64,000 nucleotides of DNA, from NCBI GenBank assembly GCA_016081115.2, contig CM071931.1:31968317-32032316 (forward strand), written 5' to 3'. The notes beneath the pieces were generated by a model that had not been told where the DNA came from, did no database searches, and saw only the letters and a program-made list of their open reading frames with translations. Positions within the stretch are counted from its first letter, which is position 1. Each line of letters begins with the position of its first letter. Below are positions 41,990 through 52,865 of the stretch, one piece after another. This DNA is from Rehmannia glutinosa (taxonomy: Eukaryota > Streptophyta > Magnoliopsida > Lamiales > Orobanchaceae). The position numbers and the translations under genes were made by a program.

Positions 41990-43480
41990 GGACCATGAAG
42001 GTCAATTGTTCAAAATCGATACGGGTGGCGATGTTGTTCAAAGAGATAAAATTTTCCATAAGTTCAAGGCTCGCCGATTAAATCTTCACATTCGGTGAAA
42101 TGGTCCACTATCTGACGTTAAAAAGCGCTACCGGACGCAACCCGATGTTTGTGTGCAATTGTTTTCATTCATTTTTATTTTTTTTATTTTATTTTCTTTC
42201 AAAATAATCACAAGTCCTTAGAGTCATTTTCAAATAAAAAAAAACTTTTGAACATCTTCTTGGTTGTCCTAATTGGGAATATTTGAGATTTCACGGTATT
42301 CGAGTTGTGTGTTGCTTAACTTTGATTAGGTATGAAGATGCAGTTGAGGGTCCCGTACCAAAACAACCCAATGATCGCCCAACACCGATTCCACTATTGT
42401 AGTAAGGTCGTATTTTTCTTTTTCCACCTCTTTTATATCATTCTAATTTTTTTAGTGTGTTGTGTGTGTTTGTCCATTTCTTTCTTTCACATTGAGGACA
42501 ATGTGAATCCTAAAGTTGGAGGTGGGTACAATAACATTTTCGGAATGCTTGCAATAACATTTTCGGAATGCTTGTGTGTTTGGTTTCAAAAGATGTGATT
42601 TTTTTTAACAAATTAAATGTTTGCTAGTCAATAACTTGGCCCAATTATACCTATATTAACTTGTTAATTTGTGTTTTCAGTGTGAAACAATTGATTGTCT
42701 AGGATAGATTGACGTGGATGCGGGCTAAATTTTGACGAGATTTCCAACACCATAAATATTTGATGTGTTAAGGCATATACGACGATACTTAGTGCTATGA
42801 ACTTCCGAGAACTCATGATTTAGTAGTGGTTAACTAGTTGTTAAACCAAGCTTGTGAATAAATAAAAAAAAAGAGAAAAAAAACGAAAAAAAAAAACGGA
42901 CCAATCGAGGTTATACTCCTCTATTTGTTGTTGCTTAGTAACTAGGAGCATTCATGAGCCCCATGTTTGTCTTTTACGTAAAACGGCGACACGAATATGA
43001 GTATGGAAAACCACCCTAGGAGTGTTTGAACAGAAATTCAAAATATAAACCTAGTGGAAGCATGTCTCGAAAGGGCCCCAAAAAAAAAAAAAGAAGAACG
43101 AAAAAAAAGAGGAGAATGAATACTCCTTGACTTCTCATTCCAATAAAGTTCAAGAAGCTTGGTTATATGACTAGTAAGCTAACTACTATGATCCATTGAA
43201 TTCTTGTATTTTCATGGCGTTATTGAATTGAAGTTGTTCATAACTATCGATTTGTGGAGTGATGATTTCAAGTCCGAATAATGCTTGCCGATATTACGAT
43301 CTTTCTTTGATCGATCGCTTTACAAAACTATGTTTTTACTTAATGGTTAATTCAAAGTTGAGAAGGCCAAGAACTTATTCGCTTATGTTCAATATGTTGA
43401 AAAAAAAATCATCTTTGTATGTTGTGATTTATTGAATCCCTCTTTTTGATATAATGTTTTGCTTGAGGACAAGCAAAGTT
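41990..43480 (+). other. Athila-like 3' noncoding internal region
   Basis: Contains the GAGGACAATGTGAATCCTAA and GCTTGAGGACAAGCAAAGTT segments characteristic of this lineage's 3' region, poly-A runs near 42867 and 43080, and no coding domain. Confidence 0.6.
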
Positions 43481-43497
43481 CAAAGTTGGAGGTGGTT

Positions 43498-45225
43498 TGA
43501 TAAGGGTCTTTTTATGCATGTTTTATGTGTATATTTGAGTAGAATTTGAGTTATTTTGTTGTTACTTTCGTTAGTTTTTGATTGTATATTGTTTATACTC
43601 TTTGTGAGGTGCTTTTATTGGTGTAGATTGACCATTCGGGGCTAATTTTGGTGAATTTCGGACCATGGATTCATGTCAAAACATACCGGGAGTTTAAGGA
43701 TGCAAATACGCTCGAAATTACAAGCCAAGCAGCGTCATTTTGGGGCCTTTTTGGTCCAACACGGCCAGGGGGTGTCGGGCAACACGGCCATGTTCAAACA
43801 GCGAAAAATCACAATTTTTAGGCTTGGACAGACTTGAACACGGCCTGGCCGTGTCGCATAACACGGCCATGTTGTGCGACATGGCCTGGTGTCGTCTGAC
43901 TATACATGGCCATGTCGACCAATTTTCAGCAAATTTCAGCAAAGACGGCCGGGGGCGTGTGCCAGGCGACATGGCCGTGTTCGGGACTTTTTACAACTTT
44001 TCCATGCGAAAATTATGGAAAACTCACCAACCAAGCTTTTTGATCACTTTTGTACACCTTTAACACCCTATTTTGCTACAACATGTCCCCATATTCCCTC
44101 AATTATCATTTGAATACAAGAATTCACCAACCCAACAATGAATTGGAGCATTTGTTTAACAAAGGATGGCATTATTAATGTGTTCTTGCACAAAAATAAT
44201 GTCTATAAAAGTCAAGAGTATGAGTTGGGGGAATCATTCCATTCATTGTATATTCATTGATTCATTCTCTCTAAATTACAAAGCAAAATACATTGAGAGA
44301 AGAAAAGAGAGGTAGAGTTGGAAGTTGAAGAGCATTAAAGGAGAAGGCTTGAAGCTCAACATCATCAACCAAGGAGGAAGTCTTGTATTGGTCTTGAATA
44401 AGAGCTAAGTACACCATGTTCATTTTATTCAAATCATCTTGTGTAGTATACTCTTTTATCAAAGCCATGTGTAGCTAAACTCCTAGTGCTTGAATGTAAT
44501 GAACTCTAGAATGGATTTGTGATTAAGGTGTGTATGTTTTTAATAAAATCTTCATATTTTGTGTGATTCACTTATATTATGCTTCGTTCATTCGAATTGA
44601 TATATGCGCAATATTGATTTGAAGTTTATTTTTCATCCGGGAAATCGAGAGATTCATGGTGAAATAGAACCTATATAAGTGAAAAGAGTTGCATGTAATC
44701 CTAGATATGGGGACGACATAAATCTTACGGATTAGGGTCAAACCTAATATGGGAATTCACAAATCGTTATAATCTTTGTCTTGGGGATTTTAACTAGAAA
44801 GAGATTTCAGTTAATCAACTTGAGATTAGAAGTTTTTCGCCTTGAGAAAGGGTTTAACTTAAATTGGGAATTTCTACGGTCCACGAGACATGAGATTTTA
44901 TTAAAAGAGGTTGGTTTTGCTTAAGGGCTTACGGTTGTATTTTTAACTTGTCAAATCACAAAAACATTCAGAGGGATTTACATTCAAACACATTTCTATC
45001 TCTTGATTTCTTATTTTACAAATCTTTCTTCATTTTTACAATTTATAATTTGTTTTCCTTTTTCATCAATCAAAAAATCTGAAAATTGTTAGATTAAATA
45101 ACAAAAAGACGGTAATTATTAGTACTTACAATCCTCGTGGGAATGACACTCGGTACTCAATAATCTATACTATAAAACGATAGGTGCACTTGCCTACGGT
45201 TTTAAAGGTAGCTTTTGAGCCATCA
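43498..45225 (+). repeat. Athila-like 3' LTR (1728 bp)
   Basis: Runs TGATAAGGG...GAGCCATCA. Outside the palindrome array (43759-43980) it differs from the left LTR at few positions; inside the array there are many indels. Confidence 0.8.
43759..43980. repeat. Palindrome array in U3 of Athila-like 3' LTR
   Basis: Same GGCC-centred dyads as 38167-38380 but with several insertions, deletions and one altered block (GTGTCGTCTGACTATACATG). It ends 223 bp upstream of the TATA box, as in the other LTR. Confidence 0.75.
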
Positions 45226-45415
45226 CGAGGCATACACACAAATTGAACTAATTAAAATAAATGTCTGATAAGATACCAAAACTGCAAGAAATTTGATATC
45301 CAAATTTAGGACCAAAACTAATTACCTCATTGATAAGTGTAAGAACAGAACTAATTAGCTTTTCTTGATAAAAATTTATGGATGAGGTGCCCATCAATAT
45401 CATTCCAATTACCTT

Positions 45416-45505
45416 CTAAAAACGATGTCCGGTGAATGGTATACACCCTTGAGTGATATCACACTGCTTCTTGCCGCGATTCGACTTGTTCGTCGTGCTC
45501 CACCA
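45416..45505 (-). pseudogene. Possible CACTA transposase-like (Transposase_24-like) exon
   Basis: After a GTGCAG acceptor the minus strand reads WWSTTNKSNRGKKQCDITQG, then CIPFTGHRF and a stop. This resembles the NRxK...G..PF motif of plant Transposase_24 (En/Spm-type) proteins. Only one short exon is visible, so the assignment is tentative. Confidence 0.35.
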
Positions 45506-46843
45506 CTGCACAAAAAAAATAGCATTGATATACAAGTGATTAGAAGAATGTGACCTTTTTTGCTCTAAAGAATAAAGAAGAATGTTACTTATCCAATTCC
45601 AAACACGTTAAAATCAAGTAGTGCAAGGTGCTTTCTCAATTTCCTGTTCACAAATTATCTATTATAGTATAAAGTGCAAAAACCAAATCTGAATCTTTGC
45701 TTGCTTTGAAATTCATTGATATAGCAAAACAAATGCTCATAGAAAGCATGAACATAGGATTGGATGGGTCAACTTGTGCATAAAAAATGAATGGCCTTTG
45801 TTGGTGACCTTTTTAAAACTATTTCAACATAGATGAAGGAATAATCACAACCCATAATTCTCAATCATTCATAAAATCTCAAGGATCATAAACCAAGCAA
45901 TAGATTATCACCACCAGAAAGAACAATATCAGATTTTTGAACCATTAGTACCATTTTTCTCCAACACTCTACACAATATCAAATGAAAAATGATTCTAAA
46001 GTGGATTATTTTATTAGATAACTTATGCTTTTCTTTATTCCATACTTCAAATCATAGACCAAATAAAGACCAACAGTTGTTCAATTCTAGGCTTGGACAA
46101 TAACAACTCATGGTTTTATATTCTTTCTTTGCTTCACAAAGGATATTTCTAAGTTGTTCATCTTGTACCTCAGCTGCAGAGATCGTATTTGAACTATTCC
46201 AACAATCAGTTGCAATTACACCTTCTAGTAAGATCATTCATTCAAACTCATTGTGTTTGTGGTGATCAAACTTGTGGGTCATTCCAAGCCAGAGAAAAAT
46301 GTGACGTGTATGTGAATGATCAATCAAAGATAGGACGCCAAATAACAGTTCCTCACGTAAAATAAGCAATTTCACATGTAAGAACCAATATAAAAAAATA
46401 CTAGATATATCAAGTCAGATGCACTTTATCCATTCAAATAACTGGTTAAGAATTGAAGAGACACTCAATAAACATATAGAGACCACTAAAATAAAGGTGC
46501 ACCGAAGACATGGCATGTGGAAGTGTTCTCTTCAAGATTGATTCGATCGTAGCCTTCTTAACATTTTCCTTTCCAACATGACCGATAAGAATGCTCTTTG
46601 GGACATTCTTCCCAGGAAGAAACCCAGGGAACTGTAAAGGCAGTCCAACAGTTACAATAAATCATCTGTTAATTTACAGGTGGATTTGTTAAAGGACAGG
46701 TGAAGTTATAAATGAATAATATGAGCACATTGTCATATTTAGCAAGTCTTTTGCGACACTTAAAGGGATTAACCATCAAACACGAAAGCAGAGAAAAATG
46801 ATAACGCATCACATGTGGCTGGACAAGAATCATCTATTATCAT

Positions 46844-48305
46844 CACTACAACATAAATGACATTAGATAACTTAAATTTTGGAACACTTTTTACATAAGT
46901 TACATATGTAACATGTTTTTGTAACACTTTTTACATTACAATATTTATGCAACACTTTTGTAGCACTTTATCAATATGTAACGCTTATATGTAACACTTT
47001 TAAATAAGTAACATTTTTTGTTATTTCTTTTGTTACATAAATAAGGATCACTTTATTGAAGAAGCACTGACAACACTATATTTTATTAATTGTAATATTT
47101 TTTAGGCTATATTTTAGTAACACAAAATTATATAACTATCATTAAATCATGTCAACGATTTATTTAATTAATTGATGTCACAAAATAGGTGAAGACAAAA
47201 AAATCATCAAACCTAGAAAATGTAGACATCATGTACTGTTTATTTTCTTGAATTTTTGTTTTTTTGTTTTATAAAGTATTTTAATTTTGCTTTATTTTTT
47301 TTTTTTTACGGAGGTAATTAGTTAAAGTCGTATCTTCGACAAAAATACGTATGTATATATCTTATTATTATTTATTTATTTTTTAATTTTTACTAACGGA
47401 GACCTATTTCATTGTTAATCTTTTTTTTTAATTTTTTTAATTTTTTAAAAAAATTACCAATGAAAATTGATATTGTCGGTAATTACTTAGGAATTTTTTC
47501 GGTAAATTATTTTTTATTATTTATTTATTCTTAAATTTATTTACTGTTAGAACTTTTTTATCTGTCCGTAAACTAATTTTATGTTTTTATATATTTTTTA
47601 TTTTTACGGACTGAATATTGATCAGTCGATAAATTTATTTTATATATTTTTGATATTTTTAATTTTTTTGTGTCCGTTTATATATAACATAATATGATTT
47701 TCAAACTATATACTATATAATACAAAATTTGATAATTTAATATATATATATATTATATAATATAATTTTATTATATAAAATATATTATATATACATATAA
47801 TATAATTATTATACAATTTTAATATATATATCTATGTGTGTGTGTGTGTATAAAAGCAGGCAAAGGTTGTAATAAGAATCAACTTATCTTAGTGGCAAAT
47901 TGTCACTTTCACACACAATAGGTCGTGGGTTCGAATCTACTTGGTGGCAAAAATTAGTATTTCTACGAAGTGCTACAAACAAAATGTTGCATAAAATTCA
48001 TATGTGTAACACCTTTGTAGAAGTATTTTTTTAAGTGTTACAAATATAAAAAGTGTTACAAAAAGTGTTACATAAGATTCATATGTAACACTTTAGAAAT
48101 ATTTGCTTCAAAGTGTTACAATAGAGAATTTAATGTAACACTTAGAAAAAGTGTCACTAAAAGCTAATAAAAGTGATACTTTAGACTATAGATAGACGAG
48201 CACGTGCGCAAACATCATAAAAGTGCTACCTATTGTCTATAGTAAAATTTTATGGCCATTAGGTAACATTTTTGGGTGTTACCTAATAACATTTATATTG
48301 TAGTG
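46844..48305. mobile_element. CACTA element 2 (non-autonomous, 1462 bp)
   Basis: The ends CACTACAACATAAATG and CATTTATATTGTAGTG are inverted with one or two mismatches. The 3-bp repeat CAT flanks both ends (46841-46843 and 48306-48308). Subterminal regions repeat GTAACACTTTT / AAAGTGTTAC. No coding capacity; it is nested inside CACTA 3, in the intron between captured exons. Confidence 0.85.
47880..47957 (+). mobile_element. SINE-like remnant inside CACTA 2
   Basis: CTTAGTGGCAAATTG resembles a box A, and GGGTTCGAATC is a perfect box B-like motif about 45 bp later. No long A tail or duplication was verified. Just before it lies a (GT)n run near 47836. Confidence 0.5.
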
Positions 48306-49209
48306 CATCATCGATTAAACATGATTTTCCAAAAAACGCAGGAGAAAGACAAAAGGACCACAACTATATTACTTGAGAGAAGTAGGTATCTTGTGAACCT
48401 GCATTATTCTCAAAACAAATCGTACTAATAGATATTCTTGAAATGGATTAACAATTCTAAAAAGAAAGTGGCTCTCTAACAATGAATAACATGCCATATT
48501 ATCGTTGTGATAAAACTAGAGTGTCAAACAGTATTAAAATCTAACCAGTTGCAAGTACCTTTGAGCGTTTCTGAACTCGTTGATGACTCTTTTGTAACAA
48601 TCGTCGCATACTACTGCAGGAACTTCCACACTCAATCTGATCTGCAGAATGGGAATAAATTTAAACCAAATGAAATATCAAAACTCTATTCATTCTAAGC
48701 CACAGAAACATAGATGGACACTAAACTAAAATAACTCATAAAAATACATAAGCCTTCAAAATACATATACATGTCATTTATCCCACAGCTCAAAAGGCAT
48801 CCATTTCTGTAACAAATAAATTCACTAGCCTACGTAATGCCAAAAATTAAAAATTTTTAAAAAAAAAAGCCACACTGAAGAAGTAACACAGACGAGAAAT
48901 GATTAAATAAATACATTTCACCAAGATGGGATATACACATTTCAACAAACATATGATGAATTATGAGAAGCAAATCTTAGGTTCTAGGAACACAATCTGC
49001 ACTTTTGCAGCGACAACAATAGAAAGTAGACATAGCGCCAAATCTATGGACTAGCGAGAATGATGTCAGTTTCAATTCAGAAATAGTTTCAAATTCAGAA
49101 ATAGAGTTGACATTAGATGAATACCTTCAATCGATCAGAGAGGACGACGCCATTCTCCCCGGAGGTTGATTCGCTCTTGCGAGAGGTGGCCACAGCTTGT
49201 CTATATCAC

Positions 49210-49780
49210 TATTAGAATGGAGAAGAGATGGTCGGCGATGATCTGCGGGAGGAGGTGGCGGCGACCGGCGAGAAAAGAGGAGGAAGGGAAATAGTGAGGA
49301 AAAAAGTGGGGGGGAGAATTAAGGTGTCTGGCGCACACTGCGGGAGAAGAGTCAGAACTCAGAAGGGAAAAGGTGAGGAAAAAAATTGGAGGGGAAAATT
49401 AGGGTGCATGCGCAAAAACATGGAGAAAGCGAAAAAAAATGAGGAATTAACATATATTAGGGACGACGAAAGTGTCGCCGCAAATACATTGATAATTTTA
49501 AGCAAATTATCAGTGACAACGGTGATGTCGTTACTAATATTGGATTTTCAGAGACGCCTATGTCGTTACAAAAGATAAATAAAACTATTTTAGAGACGAA
49601 ATGGTTTAGTGACAACAACTTTTCTAACTCGTCACTATTGGTAATAGCAACAACTCTTTTTCGTCAATTATTGATAAAGTTATTTGTGATAGCTTGTCGT
49701 CACAAAAGGTCGTTTTTTAGTGACAACAATATGTCGTCACTAATACATTTTTGTATAAAAAAACCACATTTCTTGTAGTG
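49210..49780. repeat. CACTA 3 right end: purine-rich leader and subterminal repeats
   Basis: The plus strand is GGAGGAGG/GGCGGCGACC-rich to about 49440, with two related AGAAGGGAAAAGTGAGG-type segments, possibly the transcript leader (minus strand). From 49460 on, GTGACGACA / TGTCGTCAC words recur to the terminus. Confidence 0.55.
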
Positions 49781-49783
49781 ATT

Positions 49784-51480
49784 AGATTGACCCACTAACA
49801 TGGGCACTCGCCCTGAACCTTAGATAACGAGTAGGCTGAGACTCATAGATCATGCTCGCACCAACATAGGGATGCAAATGATTGCCTTCACATTTATAAC
49901 TAATGGAAGGCTTATGTTTAATTATATTCGCCTTGTCATGAGGCCAAAGATGAGATCATACATGATCGATTATGAAGTATGTCCAAACTTCATAAAAGCA
50001 TATTTGCAGTAGAATATGTGAACTATTGTATAACACTTTGCAAGTGACTTCAAGTATTGTGCAAGTCAGACATTTGAATAACAACTGGACTAAAATTCAT
50101 ATGATGTTAAGAAAGTGATATATCCTTACTATCTTTTTAATTTCTGGCTATCCTCTTTGATTCATAATATATATTTTATTTTTCAAAAAAAAAAAGTTTA
50201 CTAAAGAAAAAGGATCTAGTACAAAATAAAACACTTAAATATTTGTATTTTTAGCGAGTTACCGACCTAATATGTGAACAAGGTCTCAAATATGGTAGTT
50301 TATTTTGTGTTGTACTACCATCATACCATGTATTCATACTACATGTGGTTTGGCATAACCTCATAAGTAAAGTGAGTGAAATGATCGATATTTCATCTTT
50401 GTGTGAGCCCTTAATATGGTATTAGTACTTTTTGGGACTCTGGACTGTGCCATGAGGTGTAAGTTTAGTGACAATACTTTAATATTTATCCAGTGACCAT
50501 GTATGATGCGGTCCGTCAGAGCATGACTAGGAAAGTTGTTAAGAAATAAGTTGATTGGCATGACATTGAGGAAAACGGAGTTGGTAAAGCACTTTTGTAC
50601 TATGGCTCATATGTCGGCCGACTAAGTGATCAAAATACATATTTGACATAGTCATAAGCGTAGATACATACCGAGAGTCAAGCATCATTTATTTATCATA
50701 TGAGGGATTAGAGGTGCTTAATTTGGTGCAACCATATCGTTTGGGGTGCATAGCGAGTTCTAGCTTCTGGAATTGCAGAGTTTTATTAGTTAGATGATGA
50801 CTTAATATATCTCTTCTCACTTGTTCCGTTCTTGCTCAGTCACATACCTTATTCCTTGTATTAAAGAAAAAATATGAGATGAGAACTATGAGAATGTGAC
50901 TCGAATGAGTCGAGTCAAATATGTTTAAGCAGGAGATATTAGGTGTAATTGAGTGCATCCATATTTGAGATCAGATAAAGTCATATTTGGATAAGGTTTA
51001 TCTACAAACTTGTTATCAAGACTCCAATTGAGATATATATTGAGATATCTATTTGATCTCTCTCTATGTTAAAAGTTTGTGCGATATCAGGCGTCTGACG
51101 TACGGTAGAAAATAGTCTCTCTCCTAAAAAATCTCTCTAACAAAATTTGCTCTGTTTACTTCTAGGAGCATCACCAAAAATCTCCAATGACTTAAGGTAT
51201 GGTTTATTCGGTGGATACTTTAGTAGCATCCAATGAAGCAAAAAGACATTGTTATACACTATTTTTGGTACAAGAAATACATTGATGTACACCATTTGTG
51301 GTGTTGTTCACATCATCAAGAAGTTTTGTAGGTGAACCGTACATCGTGAATTAATTCATCCACTTGCATTATGCCGCTTGTATGCATGGTTTAATTATTT
51401 ACACTTGTACACTACGTCAACTAAGTAAAACCGCACCGCAAGCCCCTGTGCGATAGGCTTGGTAACCTATTTACTTGAGA
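49784..51480 (+). other. Probable 3' part of the split copia remnant
   Basis: No protein domain is recognised. Near 50925 TTTAAGCAGGAGAT followed by ATTAGGTGTAATTG looks like a copia polypurine tract and LTR start. This would make 49784-50937 the 3' internal region of the copia remnant that ends at 36837, and 50938 onward its LTR. This is inference from orientation and the ATT duplication. Confidence 0.35.
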
Positions 51481-51799
51481 CAAAACTATTTCCTCTTTTT
51501 ATTATTATCTGTGGAAGAAAGTTATCGGGATTTATATATTAATACCGAGGATCCTTATATCGCCTACTTAAAAGAGATATACATAACAAAGCGTTTGGTC
51601 GTATATTTGATTAAACCGCTCTCGAAGAGATGATTAAAGTTAAATTATTTAACAAAAAAGCTGGAGGAAATTTCAATTTGGATTCACATTAATTTTTGCT
51701 ACCATTTGTATGATAATTAAGTTAACAATACTTATTTTTTACCGAGAGGGGCGCAAAAAGAAAGAAATGTAGATTAGTACATATGTGTTGTGTGAGAAT

Positions 51800-52376
51800 T
51801 GTTGACGTGCGTTTCGGTCAACAAGCAAAATATAAGGGATTTTAATACGTGGAAATAGAAATAAACTCTAACACGGGGCTAACTCTGCCTTTTTTATAAA
51901 ATGTCGAGCAAAAAGTTCCTGGTCGGTTTGGCTTTTACAGCTGGACTTTTACAAGTGTTTTTCTCTATTATTCCTCTTCTCTTTTCCCTCATAAATGAGG
52001 CCTATTTATACTCATCTTATTAGTGGATTTTTAATTATTTCTATTACACTTAATACTAAAATAAATACAAAGTGACACATGTATTTTCTTTAACATGCAT
52101 GCTAGCCAAGTATTTGCCACTTGTTGACTCATCTTGTTGTTATGCTGACAAATGGCAGTTTATTGTGCTAATGAGGCACTTAACTTTCCTTAACTGGATG
52201 GTTATCCTTTAAATTTCCCGCCATAATTGATCTTGGAGCGAGCCGAGCCCAGCTCGTACCACGTCTTTGGGCTCGGCTGCTGATCAGCTCGGTCCATGCT
52301 TTCCCGGGGGTCCCACATATGCATGGGCTGAATGGCCACGTGGATCAACTTATTGCGGCTCGGCTCGGTGTCATCA
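51800..52376 (-). repeat. 3' LTR of gypsy element 2
   Basis: On the minus strand it starts TGATGACACC right after CTTGGGGGCCCT (polypurine-like), has a TATA box (GAGTATAAATAGG, 52013-52001) and ends near CACGTCAACA. The 5' LTR lies beyond the window, so the limits are tentative. Confidence 0.55.
52001..52013 (-). promoter_or_regulatory. TATA box of gypsy element 2 LTR
   Basis: Minus-strand GAGTATAAATAGG. Confidence 0.55.
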
Positions 52377-52706
52377 AGGGCCCCCAAGTTTAATTCCAAG
52401 GAGAGGATTCTTGGAATCGGATTTAAACTTTAATGTCAATCATGAATATTTAATAGGGAGGAAGAAGAAACCTTAAAAGTCACTTATCCCACGACCGTGT
52501 CGATAGCAATTAATGCGGAATGGCGCATTAATGCATGTGTCATAATGATAGACACGTGGCGCCTTTTGGTTGGACCGAACTGCGTAGGAAACGAAGGGAT
52601 GGGACAGCCTGCGTGCGTAACGTGGGGACACGACATTTCCGATGGTTTTGAACTTAAAAAGACACACCTTTTGGAGTTGGTGTTCCATTTTTCGAGGGGA
52701 ATTAAC

Positions 52707-52719
52707 CTATATATACCCC
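52707..52719 (+). promoter_or_regulatory. TATA box for the antisense accessory ORF
   Basis: CTATATATACCCC on the plus strand, 150 bp upstream of the ATG at 52866, followed by a pyrimidine-rich leader. It suggests the antisense ORF has its own promoter. Confidence 0.55.
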
Positions 52720-52865
52720 TTTGCCTTTCACTTTACACTTTTGCATTCACCATCTTCCGAGAAATACTTCGAGAGCGGCGAAATTATGGGTCGATCTTTA
52801 GAGTTCGAGATCCCAGAATCACTTAGGTACTTTTAAAACTCTTCTTCTTCTCCCCTTTTCAAACA

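Larger units (their letters stand above)
37985..45225 (+). mobile_element. Non-autonomous Athila-like Ty3/gypsy element
   Basis: Two nearly identical direct repeats (37985-39619 and 43498-45225) flank gag and protease remnants. A gypsy-type primer-binding site lies after the left LTR, and a GGAGGTGGTT polypurine tract just before TGATAAGGG of the right LTR. RT and integrase are absent. The left LTR lacks about 82 bp of its 5' end compared with the right one, so no target duplication can be shown. A 65-codon reading frame inside the two LTRs is identical, indicating recent insertion. Confidence 0.75.
46503..49200 (-). pseudogene. Captured trigger-factor (TIG-like chaperone) exons in CACTA 3
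   Basis: There are three minus-strand exons with AG/GT borders. Exon 49200-49125 ends in VVLSDRLK. Exon 48641-48559 reads IRLSVEVPAVVCDDCYKRVI. Exon 46631-46503 has exactly 43 codons, FPGFLPGKNVPKSILIGHVG and then KKATIESILKRTLPHAMSS. These follow the ribosome-binding N-terminal domain of plastid trigger factor, whose signature is GFRxGxxxP; here the Arg is Leu. The exon 1/2 junction is in frame; exon 2/3 is off by one base. The PPIase and C-terminal domains are missing. Intron 2 holds CACTA 2. Most likely a host gene fragment copied into the transposon, not the host chaperone gene itself. Confidence 0.65.
36838..49780 (-). mobile_element. CACTA element 3 (12.9 kb including nested insertions) with captured gene exons
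   Basis: The left end CACTACTAGAAAAAGAGG and the inverted right end CACTACAAGAAATGTGG are typical CACTA termini. Both are followed by the same subterminal word, TGTCGTCACAAAA, in repeated copies. The 3-bp repeat ATT flanks both ends (36835-36837 and 49781-49783). Without the Athila-like element (about 7.2 kb) and the small CACTA 2 (1462 bp) the element would be about 4.2 kb. Minus-strand exons inside include trigger-factor pieces and a possible transposase-like exon. A chance 3-bp match of two unrelated ends is possible. Confidence 0.65.

Noticed and set aside
47880..47957. Functional tRNA gene
   Set aside because: Only box A and box B resemble a tRNA; no cloverleaf could be drawn, so it is listed as a SINE-like remnant.
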